A stretch of DNA of 64,000 bases, from NCBI GenBank assembly GCA_021613335.1, contig JAJTWR010000311.1, forward strand, positions 932,001-996,000. Direction: 5' to 3'. Positions 1-29,322 of this stretch are shown here, in pieces. How positions within the stretch are numbered: the first letter of the stretch is position 1; every line of letters starts with the position of its first letter. Under the pieces are notes generated by a model that made no database searches, was not told the origin of the DNA, and saw only the letters and a program-made list of their open reading frames with translations. This DNA comes from Whitmania pigra (lineage: Eukaryota > Annelida > Clitellata > Hirudinida > Haemopidae). Made by a program: the position numbers and the translations under genes.

Positions 1-117
1 AGAATTGCAATTACTAGCTATTCTCCAAATATCATAGAAGTCATGAAGGACAAACAGTTCCATGCATCACACTAAATAAAAAGTCTGACAGTATTTTAAT
101 ATTAATTCATTACTTTT

Positions 118-236
118 TACTTTACCCCCCCCCCCTCCCGGTCCGCATGACTTTGACCCTTGTGGACCGCCACCTACCTGAAAATTATGTAATGTGGACC
201 CCGGCCAAAAAAGTTTGAGTACCCCTGTTCTACATG
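118..236. mobile_element. hAT-type DNA transposon terminal fragment
   Basis: The segment ends in GGCCAAAAAAGTTTGAGTAC followed by CCCTG. This is the reverse complement of the common hAT terminal inverted repeat form CAGGGGT...AAACTTTTTTGGCC. Only this end is visible, and the rest would lie before position 118 or outside the window. No transposase reading frame is present, so it is a non-autonomous copy or a remnant. A related but inverted end lies at 19182. The assignment rests on the terminal motif alone. Confidence 0.5.
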
Positions 237-549
237 TTTGCAGGGCCTCCGCCGACAGAAATTTCTGGCTCCTGTGTCATACCAGTTTGGTAATGGAAAA
301 GAAAAAATGTTTTAAAACACTGGAGGCTAAAGAATTGTCAAGACCCTGCGCACATGACCCCCTCTCAGTAGCCCTGTTTACGTGTCTCTAGTGTGAAACT
401 AATTGTTTGCTGCTAATCCACTATACTTTACTAAGGCAATATTTATGTACCCACAAAAACATATGAACATAACTCATCAGGATGTCATTCAAAGACCTAA
501 AGAATCCAAGTTACAAGGTGCCTTTGATGCCATGAATAGGGCATCGGAA

Positions 550-625
550 TTTATTATTATTATTATTATTATTGTTGTTGTTGTTGTTATTGTTGTTGTT
601 GTTGTTGTTATTATTATTATTATTA

Positions 626-672
<47 letters not shown>
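550..672. repeat. (ATT/GTT)n microsatellite
   Basis: About 120 bases of ATT units interrupted by two blocks of GTT units. Open frames over it encode only homopolymers (Ile/Val/Leu, or Asn/Thr on the other strand) and are not genes. Confidence 0.95.
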
Positions 673-673
<1 letters not shown>

Positions 674-1584
674 ACAATTACAAGGCCCTGACGTAAAGTA
701 AATGTTGACCAATCAGATCTTTCTTCAGTTCAGAATTGAAGGCATCTTTGTTATTTGCCTTTTCATATTATGCGTGACTTTCTGACATGATGCAGACTTC
801 TCACTTCATGATTCCAGCAAAGAATTTTTATCATATGACAATTTCTCGACCATCAATTGACGTTTCCGCAAAGGTATCGGTGATTTCGAAAACCAAAGGA
901 TAGGCAGGAATAAGCATCTTCATCCCCACAGCTCTTACCCCATGATCATTAAATGCGGAAATTATCAGGGGAAGGGTCTCACCCTAAAGTTATTTACCCT
1001 TCTGAAAATAATTGCACAAATCCCAACAACCAGGAAACAAATTTCTAAGTTTCGTGAAGGCAGAGCGTTGATTTGGACTCTTGCATCTGCCCCCGATTAC
1101 AAAATGCTGTATAATTCCCGCGCTCATAATTATCTGTCCATGCAAGAGTTGGTCATGCGAAAATCTGCATTTTAGGACAATGGCAATATGTGGCAGTTTT
1201 TTTTTAAATCTATTCTCTCGTCAAGATTGTGACGGAGGTAGCAAATACAACTTATTTTAGCAATTACAAATAAACATTATCGCACTGTTTCAATAGCGCT
1301 GACACGATCTGGCACCACCATTTGCCAAAAGAAAGAAACTGAGTACGTCTTTGAGACAATCGTGCCTTCTTTGAGGCTTGAGAAATAATGGCCTCCTGTT
1401 TTCAATCTATATTGAATCGCTGCTTTTAGTAGCAAGGAGAATAGCAGCCCAGCCCTACTCGCTATATCGAAACACCGGGAAATCCAGTTTCAGTTTCTTA
1501 TATTGAAATATGTCCATTCCAAGACAGTACTAGTCTGATGATATGAAGTTGTGTAGCGATAAATTTTGAGCTTCGAGACCAGAA

Positions 1585-18015
<16,431 letters not shown>

Positions 18016-19181
18016 AGTTGTGCAGATTAACTGATGTCATCTTTTGTAATGTAAGATCACTTCTCTTTTAAACTCTCGCTTTTTGATTCTCTGATTTTTT
18101 TTTTTTGCTGCCACCACAAGAAAACCAAAAACTTTCCTCAAGTTGGTTCTTCTAGGTATTGGAAATAATGCACAAAAGATTCAGTTTGATTTTTCCCTTG
18201 TTCCTTTACCTGTGGAACACTCATAAAATATTATTATATTTACATGTATAGCAAGTTTTAGTCTCGATGAGGTGTCCTTTAGTGCATTTTTTTCTAATGT
18301 TCTTGATGTATTCTTAATGTTAATGTGCTCTTTTTATTAGCCTCCCATAGTGGCTTAATTAATTGGGTCAAATTCTCTTCTATTTGTTATTTTTTAAATT
18401 TCAAGATTTATTTTTACCTTTGGCATGTACTCTTTGCACAAGCACAGTGTGACCCATTTGAGTAGTTTAATTTGTTACAACTTTTCTCATTTCTAAATAA
18501 GTTTTAAATTATTTGTTTATGCATTAACAATAATTTCTCTTAGGAAATCAAGAATACAATGAAGGTCATCCAATCTGCATTAACAATTTCAATATACTGA
18601 AGCAAATCTCAAAGAATGGTGTTAAGAAATCAGTGTTATGCTGAACTTTGTGTCTAAGAGAGTGGATGACAGTCTTGCATTTGTGAATAATCTTAATCAG
18701 TCTTGAATCAGCTTGTTATACTTTGATTATTTCTAATTTTAAAATATCACACCAGATATGGTAGACAATGTTCCTGAATTGATAAACAAAACAAAAAATT
18801 AATACGATTTGATTTGGTTTGCATCGATTTGCCAATTAAAGCCTTACTTTCATCTGCACATTGTATGGTTGACTCGTGACCCATTTGCCCAGAGGCTTAG
18901 CTTGGATACTTTTTGTCTGGGGACTAACTATAAAATTGATTCCCTCATCCTACCCCTTTAATCACATTCTTCTATTACATTGAATAAGGAAATAAATTAA
19001 ATTTTAATAAAACATTGTATTTAAAGCAAATTTATAGAAATTATATTGCATGACTCATTCAGTCACCGCCATATTCTGATTGTACAAAACATTTATTTTT
19101 CTTGATTTCACTGTTGCAAACTGGTTATTGACATAAACAAAATCTCTCTTGCAATTCTAAGAAGAGCAAGACCACCTAGAC

Positions 19182-19262
19182 CAGTGGTGCACAATCTTTT
19201 TTTGGCAGGGCTAGGAGCAAAATTCAGAGAACCTCCAGGGGCTGGGCGAATGAGACCATGTA
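19182..19262. mobile_element. hAT-type transposon end
   Basis: CAGTGGTGCACAATCTTTTT followed by TTGGCAGGGC resembles the outer end of hAT elements (CAG.GGT.C.CAA.CTTTTT.GGC). It is related to, and inverted relative to, the end at 118-236. No matching second end or transposase is seen nearby, so it is probably a solo end or decayed copy. Confidence 0.45.
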
Positions 19263-19451
19263 AAATAGAATCCGAATGTTATGCCTCGTCAACATTAAGA
19301 GAACATGTTATAATAACTGAACAAGGGTAATACTTGTAATAACATGTACAAGATAATAAGGACGAAGTTGTGAACTATATTGGCTAATGTTAATAGTAAA
19401 GCTTGACAATCTTAAGTTAACGAGAGTACACAAGTCAACGTGATGGCTGAG

Positions 19452-19515
19452 GATGCATGTCTACCGGCGTGCAGATTGGCTGAATGGGTTAACTTCCTGC
19501 ATATGACGGTAATCT
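19452..19515 (+). repeat. 5' fragment of the tRNA-derived SINE
   Basis: GGCGTGCAGATTGGCTGAAT followed by CCTGCATATGACGGTAAT matches the head of the SINE copy at 3110 (GGCGTGCAGGTTGGCCGATG and CCTGCATATGGCGGTAAT). The B box and tail are absent. Confidence 0.6.
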
Positions 19516-19653
19516 GTAATAGTTGAATTCTTCTAAGAATGGCATTCCAGAAAACTATGAAGTTAAAATTTAGCTCTACGCGTTCCAGAGTTATTAGATG
19601 TCAAAGTTCTTGCTGAAGTCTTGCTAACTTCACCGTCGTTCGAAAAACTTTGT

Positions 19654-19884
19654 TAAGTGCAAGCGACGGTTTTTTGCTCTTGAATTAAAGGCTGTTTTTC
19701 TAGGCTGATTTTAGTGCGCGATGTTTGAGCATAAACATCTTGAAAATTATAGGTTTTAACGCAAAGAACTTGCTAATGTGATAAAGTTGGAATATATCTC
19801 CTTAGAATGAGATCTTAGTCGACAAATTTAGTTAGGTGCAAGCGACGGTTTTTTGATCTTGAATTAAGGCTGTTTTAGTGTCTG
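19654..19884 (+). repeat. Two copies of a GTGCAAGCGACGG motif block
   Basis: GTGCAAGCGACGGTTTTTTG followed by CTCTTGAATTAAAGGCTGTT occurs near 19657, and a near-identical block occurs near 19834, about 178 bases later. Each is preceded by a similar AACTT..TTAG context. The pair lies directly before the Helitron-family element and may be part of its left flank or an independent short satellite. Confidence 0.6.
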
Positions 19885-19916
19885 ATAGCGTTTTGAACGT
19901 CCGATAGCTTCACGGG

Positions 19917-21625
19917 AGTGGACAACTTCACATCCATTCGTTTTCTGTTTGCGGATTCGATGCTCCATGTTTATACATATTTCAGAGCAGAATTTTTTTT
20001 ATTCGTCTATTGCGCTCTCTTTCTACGGAATAACGCGCCGTTTTCCTTCATTCTCTTTTCTTATTTCATAGGATTTGCTACTTTGTTCATATTTTGTAAT
20101 TCTTGGAAATTACTGTTAGAGCTGCAAAGATGTAACATGTAACAGTGTGAAATCAATTAAATATATGTGCTAGTATATTAACAAAAGTAGTGATATGGCA
20201 GTTTTCGGCATAGGTAATGAGAAAAACAAAGATGAAGTAATGATGTACCAGTTAGGACGTTACATTAGCACTAATGAGGCAGTTTGGCGAATCCCAGGAT
20301 TTCCAATTTACGAAAGACACCCTACTGTATTTCACCTCAGTGTCCATTTAGAAAATGGTCAGAGATTTTATTTTACAACCCAGAATGTGCATAAAAAAAA
20401 TCAATCAACCTTCAAATACAACCGTGACAGCATTTTTTCAACTCTGCCAGCAGAATACATTTGCAAGGACTTGCTGTATCCTGAGATACCAAGATATTAC
20501 ACATGGAATGCATCGAAGAAACTTTTCTGTAAAAGGAAAATCGGCCAGTCTGTTTCTGGAAATGAGGCGGTCACGAGTGACGCACTGGATCGAGTATACA
20601 CTGTTCACCCTAATAACGCTGAATGCTTTTACCTTAGGATGCTTCTACAATCAATACCATGGCTAAAATATTTTGTAGACCTCCGAACAGTAAATGGTGA
20701 AGTGTGCCAGAAATTTAGAGAGGCCTGTCAGAAATTGGGGTTATTAGAAGGAGACAACCACTGTGGTGCGAGAAGCAGAACTAATTTCTTTCCCAGAATA
20801 AATAAAAAACTTTTTTGTTATTATACTGACTATATGCAGTCCATCAAATCCGCACATTTTATTGGAAATATATAAGGAGGGCCTAAATGAGGATATACTC
20901 AATCAAGTTCGGAGAGAAAATCCGACATTAGAAATTCTGTTTAGTTCATATATTTTCAAAAGAGCTTTAATTATTCTAGAGGATAAATGTTTGGCCATGA
21001 CCAACAAAACATTAACGCAACTCGGCCTGCCTGCACCAATACGAGATCGGAAAGATGTAATGAATACAGACTTCACACGTGAAAAAAACTACAACGTCAA
21101 AGAGATGATTGCCTACATAGCAAACAAAAAACAGCTTTTAAATCAAGATCAAACAATACCACACCAAATTATCACTGATCGATTAGCAACAAGGCGGTAT
21201 CATTTTCCTTAATGCTTCTTGAGGCTAAGAGAGAAATTGTTCTCGCCATTGCCTCTTCAGGAATTGCGGCAACGTTAATGCAAGGGGGAAGGACAGCCCA
21301 TTCTGCACTTAAATTGCCGATGTCAAGCTTCAGACTGCTCACGAATAAAATATAAAATCTGGTTTTGATATAGAACGAATTGACGTTATTTAATATTTCA
21401 CGAAACTTTTTAAGAAATTAGTAAAGTGATTTTCATTGATGGATAGCACATATTGTACATCAATCGATGCGTTATACCAAATGCCAAATTGAAATCTGAT
21501 CCTTCAAATCAGAAAAGCTGGAGAAAAGGGGCGGTCATTTTTTAAATTTTTTAACTTTTACGCACTCCCTCAAAATGCCGCGCTTTGGCATTTGCCGCCA
21601 CTCCCCTGGTAAGCCACTGCAACCC
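19917..21625 (+). mobile_element. Decayed Helitron-family element with helicase remnant
   Basis: Its outer blocks (about 19920-20066 and 21329-21620) match the short element at 2602-3064. The interior (20195-21330) is derived from the Pif1-type helicase region of Helitron proteins. Termini are not firmly defined: no clear TC start, and the expected CTRR end reads CTGC here. The Rep/HUH nuclease region is not visible, so the copy is defective. Confidence 0.65.
20195..21330 (+). pseudogene. Helitron helicase-like remnant
   Basis: The first frame (20195-20875) carries features of the region before the Pif1 helicase in Helitron proteins: YISTNEAVWRIPGFPIYER, EIPRYYTWNASKK, VYTVHPNNAECFYLRMLL and DLRTVNGEVCQKFREACQKL. 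A frame change leads into 20862-21212. Near 21190 the sequence GIIFLNAS then a stop stands where Walker A (FLDAPGGTGKT) should begin, and the P-loop is lost. Then 21212-21330 encodes VLAIASSGIAATLMQGGRTA-HSALKLP, the conserved segment after Walker A, where the homology ends. Frame changes, the missing P-loop and the truncated end make it non-functional. Confidence 0.8.
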
Positions 21626-22877
21626 TTTATTTAGATCGTTCAACAAATAATAAACAAAAACTTGTTAAATTGACACAAAACTAGAAAGGCGGTCCTAAGG
21701 GAAATTTGCTCCTCTGATTGGACTGAATAATTTAAAGAGTGAAGCAGGTCAGCAAAAGTGACAAAAAATAGCCTATGGTCAACCACGAGGAGGGAATTTC
21801 ACCCCTTCCTACCTTTGTCAATTCATGAACAATTTATTGATCTATCTCCAGCAAATTAGGGAAGCTTCCGATATCATTATTTACTAAGCTATTAGAACTA
21901 AAAAAATATTGATGATTATACAGATTCGGGTCTTCTTAACCACTATAAATAATTGTTCATTTCATTTCGTACCTTATGCATTTCATGATATGGCGTTGGA
22001 AGAGTAGTCCCCATTCGGTGTTTCTTAACTAAAAGTGTGCTATTTATATATTAGTTTACTAGTCTGTGATGCTGTTGTTTAAGCAATTAGGGGAGTTAGA
22101 AAAAGGACCTGCCTTCCAAGCGGGCCCCGGGCATTCCAAAGGCTTGATCCGGTTCAAGTAATTAACAGCAAACTTTAATGCAACACGTTAACAGAATGAC
22201 TTTACTAAGTTTATTACAAATGAAATAATCTGCGATAGCCTTCGTAAAAACGAGCATTAGCGAGCAGAAATAATACTGGAGCACTAACTAGAATGCGGTT
22301 ACGTTTGTCGGAATATTTCAGTCCAAACGTCATGGGTGATTAGCTGTAACTTTTGATCAAAACATTCCCTGAATATTTAAACTAATATAAAACTAATATT
22401 TTTTCTCTTAATTAAAATTTTCACAGGCCACAGAACATTTGATGAAAAAATATTTAATTTGACACTTACGGTGCATACCTCATTACATGTGTATGCCTTG
22501 GACATACGTTTAATCGAGAGGTTTAGTTTATTATTTGCTTGTTGTGCACACGTGATTTACTGCATGTAAGTTGTTTGGCCCAGTCTTCGGTGCCCGCGAT
22601 TCAATTATTTGTTGCAGCTATTTGAGTTAATGCAAGAAGTTGATGTCAGAAAAGCGAAAGAGTCGAAAAGTTTTTATTGCTAAGTAGTTAGAAGAGGATG
22701 GTGAATTATTGGCCGGTATGACGTTTTATCCTTTCATCACTAGTTAGGTTTCGACTGTAAAAACGTATGAATTTATTAAACAGAGCGCCCGCTAATTAGC
22801 CATTGAGAGTTATTAATAAACTGGAGAATGTGTTCTCAATGTTTTCACTGGTTTTTCAGACTGTTTTAGAGTTTGGA

Positions 22878-25800
22878 ATGGATGAAAAAGTGTGGTCAAT
22901 TATAGTCTTTGTGCTGGCCATGATTCCATGGATATCATACTGCTTCATGCTTTTCTTCTTCGCAATTTCCCTTCTTTATGGGTTAGTTATTAAATTGATT
23001 TCATTAGTTGAATTAGCTGTGATTACCGTTCTGGTGAATTTATTTATGGAAATGAAAGGGTGGCATGGTCTAGTATGTTAACCAGGCATCAAATATTTAT
23101 TTCGCTTTCCGTCATCATTTGTTGATGTTTAACAGCAGATCAATGATGTTCCTTTCATTTTTAAATCATATCTAAACTTGATTTTGAACTTAAATGAAAT
23201 CTTGCACAATTAAAACTGTTACAGAAGCTAGAAAGCATATAAAAAACAAATTTGATTGAAAAATATCTTGTAATGTAACATTATATTGTAATGATGTTAT
23301 AAAGCAAACTGATGATTCACTTGATTTTTGATGAGTCTGTATTTTGTGGAGCATGTGCATTTACATTCACATTTGGTTTATTTTCTTGATCTGTTTAGCA
23401 ACTTCTAATTAACTTCATTTAAGTCTCCAAATCAACTCTAGGAGTCACTGTGATATTTAATTCATAAATGATATGACGCCCAATCAATCAATATTTCAAG
23501 TAATTTTAAAATGCAATTTGGTGTCTTACCAAAACAGCTGTGACCAATGAATTAGAAAAATAATGAAATTGAAAGTCAAACCATTTTAAAGAATTAATGA
23601 AAACTAAATTATCTTATTTTGCCAAACCTCTGCAATTGTTTGCATTAGATTCAAGCTGCTTCTATTAATTCACCTGGTTTATGCAAAGTTTAAGTAAGGA
23701 AACTCAGACAGTTCTTTGTGGCACATCAATAATTTCCAGGTCTTATTTCTAGGATTGTATACAATATTGTATGTAAATAAAAAACATAGTCAAGGCTTCC
23801 TTGTTTCTTTTCCTCAATACAACGAGATACTATTTCCTCAACATAAATTCAGATTGTAAGTCGTGTTCACAAATGATGGCTGATGATTAGACAATATAGA
23901 GTTTTGAGACCCTCAATAAAGGAATTCAGTTTTCAGTTGGCTATCAATGAACGTCCGTTTTAGCATTGAGTAGGTGCATTGGGCTTTTGTCTCTTTGGTT
24001 ATTATTACTGAAAGGCCAGCCCCTTAGATGTTGTCTGAAGCCATTCATTGTTTTTTTGTGTGCGCTCGAGAATTAATCGTGTGCTAGAGAATTAATCGTG
24101 TGCTAATGAATACTATGACCCTCTGAATGTGTGCATTCCTGTAAAATGCGAACGAATCTAAAGCGTAATCGAGATTATTTTCGGGATCCTGTTGAGTAAA
24201 GCCAGGTTCGCCAGTAATATCAACAAGCATCTCGTATCACTTAATGTTGCCGTTTCAAACTCAACTAGCCCTAAGCTACAATATTAGAATTAACTAAAAA
24301 AATTATTCAAACTCCCATGATGTTATTACAAGACAAATAAATCGTTGCTGAAGCCATTAATGTTGTTAACTTTCTGTAAGTTCAGTAAGTAATGTTATCA
24401 ACGAAGCAATAACATTCAGCATGATTTAGGATTGATATCTTACTGTTGTTAGCGTTGGGGTTATTTGTGCTTAATATTGCTACGATAATGATGAGGGACA
24501 ACCCAAGGTTCAAAGTTGGACCATTTTTATCTACGTATCCAATAGAACCACATAAAGTTATTTTCATAATTCTCTTTAAATTTATGACAAACTAGTTATT
24601 AATAGTAAGAATGCTTGTGTTCTTCAAGGTATATGGAATATTTCTTTACAGAACTAGAATTGTAAATGGTTCAAGGCCAATTTATTTTTATCTTTTCTTA
24701 ACTATGAAACTTTGAGAAGAGGAATGCTGCTATGTTATCTACTCTTTCTGCCACTGATGCTTTCATGAAAACTCGTTCATCGTGGGCGTGTGGGAGTTAA
24801 CGAGGCTGGTAGGCTGTTTTGTTTTCTGTAAATAAAATCCTGTTTCTGTGGGTCTTCTTATTTTAGCAGGATCTTGATTATATGTTTCCTTAAAAATACT
24901 AAATAATGAGTATTATGAGTAATAGTTCTACATTTTTATTTTTGTTTAGCCTTACATATTTAAAATGCATTTTGAGACAATCTTAATGAACTCATTCATC
25001 AATTTCTACAAATTTGCTCCTTGTTTTTGTGTAGATGATAATCTGCTCTCATTTAGCATAAATTAAAATTTTTCAGTCTGAAAGTTGCTAAAACATTTTT
25101 AGCTTTAGATGGTGAAATGAATGATACAATGTGGCAAACTTCTAAGCAAAATATAAAAAAGATTTCCTTATCAAAGGATTTTTTTAAAATCTTGGTTATC
25201 TCAGGATTTTGAATAAAGCTTTTGAACTGCCAAATGTTTTTTGTTTTTTTTTTAAGTTTGCAGTTGGTTTTTTTTCAAATAAGGATAATAATAATAATAA
25301 TAACAATATTTTATTTTTGAGTCAAATTTAAATATTTATTTCCTTTTTGTTTGATTTGCAAAATGATTCATAAATGTCTACACAATATGAGGAATACAAA
25401 AATATATATATCTGTAAATGGCTTGCTATCTTTTGGTTGAACAAATTATTTTGCTCCTTGAAAACAATTGTTCTGTTAACCTATTTTGGAACTGCACCTT
25501 GTAATTATGATTGGTACTTGTGTACTAAGTTTTGCGTTAAATGCTGTTTTTTTTATTAAGAATTAGAAGTGGCAAAAAATTAGAATATTGACTCATTGCC
25601 GTGTGTTTGGCATAAAATTAGAGTATCAACACATCCTGGTTTAATGAGAGAATTTGTCTTTGCAAAACTTCTGCTTGCTAAATTAAAATCATTTGATTGC
25701 ATAATTTACTAATTTCAGAAATGGCTTACATATTTTAACAAAACATGATTAAATGAAAATGTTGAGCTGAATAAATTGCAATTTAAGAAAATAAATTATA

Positions 25801-28800
25801 GAAAATGGTTATTAAAAATTAAAAGATTGAATTAACTGCTTAGTTTTAGAACACAAATTTGAGAAATGCTGGCATTTTCATTAAATGGAATATTTAGGAG
25901 GGGTGGTGAGGGCCATTGCCTCCTATGATTTTTAAAATCTGTGAAAAAATATATCTGTTTTTATATAAATTTTATTTCAATAATTTACAAAAATTGGATA
26001 AAACTCCTCTAATTCTGTCACTGTTTCCAGTACCCATGAAAATTCTCCAGATTCTATTCTGTATTCATTCAATGGTTCTTGATGCAAGATCATTGAAGCT
26101 TTTTAATTTCCTGAATTTATTTATTTCCTGTATTTCGAGGTTTTAAACCCATATCATGAAAATCTTTATTTAAATGGCTCACAAATCACATTCATTCAAT
26201 TCCAGTCATGTTTTAGTTTGCATACAATACATTTCGTTACATTGGTTATGCCAAGGAGACTAAATCTTAAATGTTAATTTACGATTGTACGAAGATTATA
26301 TGAGACTTCTTTGTTATCAAATTGATTTTTTCCATCAAATAACAACAGGAGACTGAAGATGCACAGGACCTCCGTGCCAAACACAGAACCGCTGCCAGGT
26401 GTTTCCATCGTCAAACCCCTCATGGGGGTCGATCCTTTCCTTGAATTCAATCTGGAAAGTCACTTTACACTTGATTACCCCCAGGTTTGCTTGCTATAAT
26501 TTTTAAATGATTCTACATTACCAACCTTGGATTGCAATGACAGATGTTTAAGTTTAACATATATACATAACATTGTTATATGATATATGTATTATGTAAC
26601 ATATTAATATTGCGTGTAATTATTTGACTCAAATAATTATTTTTCGGTTGAATCGTTTCACGTTCGATTATTGAATTCTTTTGCGTTCCTGTTTGATCCT
26701 GTTATCTCACTTTTGAAACACCCTACATTCATTTTGGCTCTTTATATGGATCATGTTGTGGTAATTTCATTTGTTTTTGGTACATTTATCAATAGTTTTT
26801 AACATAATTATTAGTTGAAATATTGTTATTATTATTATTATTAATGCAAAATTCAGGCATCTTTCAAATTTTGATGGATCTTGCTACTTTGGAGATTTCA
26901 AAAATAAAAATTTTCTGAAGTCATGAATTGAATGATATAGATATCATTTGTTGTTGTTGTTCCAAATGATGACTTTTTGTTAATTTTCAATGTGTCAATG
27001 TTATTTTTGTTGTTGTTCCAAATGATGGCTATGGCCTTTGTTAATTTTTGATGTCTACTTTATTATTCATGAGATGAAGCACAGGCCACTTTGTGGGTGC
27101 TTTGTTACTAGACGTTAACTGGGTTGCAGTTCAATGAGATTCTTCTTCAGAATAATTCATAATTATCTTTCATAGATTTTTAATTAATTATTGTTAAATG
27201 CTTAAGCATTTAGAACTAATAGAAATTCTTAGAATTTTATTTTAGGTTTTAATCCAGATGAATGTTTGTAATGACATTATGAATGTTTGTAATTACATCA
27301 TATGTTCAAAGCATCCCATGCATTAAAACCTCAAAGTAATTTGAATATGTTGAATTTTGCTTTAGGCACAAATGATCTTAAAACATCTTTGAAGTAAAAT
27401 GAAATAATTTAACTTTCTTGTATTCTCATTGTGATTGCAAGCATTTTTCTCTTGCCCTATGTATTATAATATATTTGGAGTTTCTAAGAACTTTCTGTAC
27501 TTAATTCTTAACCATGAACTGATTTTAACATTGTAGTCGGATGATTATTGAAGATTCAGCAAATGTTCGTTGTATTCTAAGTTTGAGCTGCTGCTGTGCG
27601 TGGAGGATGCCATGGATCCTGCACTCGAAGTCGTCAAAAAACTCCAGGGGAGGCATCCCGAAGTGGATTGCAAGGTGTTCGTTGGCGGAAAGCCCGGCAT
27701 CCAGAATCCCATGGTCTTCAACATGAGCCCGGGATACGACGCGGCCAAGTACGACATCGTGTGGATAAGCACCAGCAGAATCCAAGGTTCGAACAGAGAT
27801 TCATTCTGGATGTCTAAGACAGTGTTTAGTTTTGCCATCACTTAAGTATCACTAAGTTTCAGTCTTGACATTCAATGAATTCAATTGCCATTATGGTGTT
27901 CAGAGTATCAATAACTGCCTGCCTACGTAATTGATGGCGAAGCAATTAGATGCGTGCACATCTTTCACAGTGATGCGATACTTTGATTTCCAGCAAGCAC
28001 AGAAATTTTGTTGGACATGGTAGCAAAATTGGGCAGGCCCAATGTGGCTCTGGTTCATCAGATTCCATTCACAACTGATCAGAAAGGTTTTGCACATGCG
28101 GTTGAAAAGGTTAGCTGTTACGAATTGTGTGGATGTGTAATGTATGAGATTTGTCTTAAATTTTTTGTTTAAGATTTACTAAGATGATTATTTTATTTTG
28201 AGGCTGGTATTCGCAATTAAATTTTTGACATGTGCAAACACTTGGGTGTAGAACCTTCATTAATTGTTGAAGCTGATATGAATGTTCTCCCATGCTTTAA
28301 CTTTAACATAATATTTTAATATTTAACAGCAAACTTGATAATGAAGACCATACCATTATAGATTACTTTTAAATGTAATATCTGATTTATACCATTGAAA
28401 ATAACATCATTATTACTTAAAATTCTTTGACCCTCAATAAAAACTCCCCTATAAAAGTCGATGACGGGCGTCCCTCAGGAAAGCAGTTTCACGACTTCGA
28501 CCGTTCGGCGATATTAAATGAAAACAATAATACGATGGGCAGCAAGCTTTGACTGGAAATAATTTCTTTTGCAAATAAATTCAGGTCTACTTTGGCACGA
28601 CTGTGGCTCGATTCAACCTCGCGTTTCACTCTTTGGGCATCAGCTGCTTCACTGGGATGTCTTACCTGGTCAAGAAAGACGAGGTCGAAAAGCTCAACGG
28701 GCTCTCCTGGTTCGGAAGGTTCTTGGCAGAAGATTTCTTCCTCGCCAAATATCTCCACGACAAGTGGGTTTATTGAATGTTAATGAAGTAATATATTTAT

Positions 28801-29276
28801 TACCCTTCCTGTGAACTAGAAATAATCTGTCTAGATTCATTTGTCTTTGACTCAGTCTCAATTAAGAAATCATTGAGATTATTAATTGAACGTGTTGTTG
28901 CCTGTCATTTAAATAATTATTACTATGCCTGCGTTTATATCAATTGCTGGTTGATGTGCTTAATAATATATTATGACATAGTAACAATTAAACTTATCAA
29001 CGTCTGTCGACCACTATTCGTTCCCGCCATCGTGACATTGATTTCTTTAGACTTTGCAATTTCATTTGCATTAATTCATTTGGGTCTGCTTAGAATTTTC
29101 ATCCAAGTTATGATATGCAAGTTAGCTCAGAGGGTAGCGTGTCTGCGAATGACTGCAAAAGCAAGGTATCATGTTCACAACCCAGCTTGCACTGCCACAA
29201 AGCTCCCCTTGGATGCAGCACTATACAAATCCTTGAGTGCCCATGACGTTTATGGTGCTAAACAAATAAACATTAC

Positions 29277-29322
<46 letters not shown>

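Larger units (their letters stand above)
1..1584. other. Upstream spacer and putative 5' region of the sacsin-like gene
   Basis: No convincing coding exon is visible on either strand; the short open frames have no recognisable motif and include translations of the ATT/GTT microsatellite. The stretch holds the end of a hAT-type transposon (to about 236), a poly-C run (125-135) and the microsatellite at 550-672. The last few hundred bases before 1585 presumably carry the promoter and 5' UTR of the sacsin-like gene, but I see no clear TATA box or initiator. Confidence 0.5.
18016..22877. other. Transposon-rich spacer between sacsin and UGCG
   Basis: No intact gene. It holds a hAT-type end (19182), a partial SINE (19452), a repeated motif (19654-19884) and the decayed Helitron (19917-21625), each listed separately. 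Bases 18016-19180 and 21626-22800 are AT-rich without recognisable motifs. The last 200 or so bases should include the UGCG 5' UTR and promoter. Confidence 0.6.

Noticed and set aside
22093..22166. GC-rich patch ending GGTTCAAG considered as a tRNA gene
   Set aside because: I could not fold a cloverleaf or find a proper A box and acceptor stem, and the B-box resemblance is weak.
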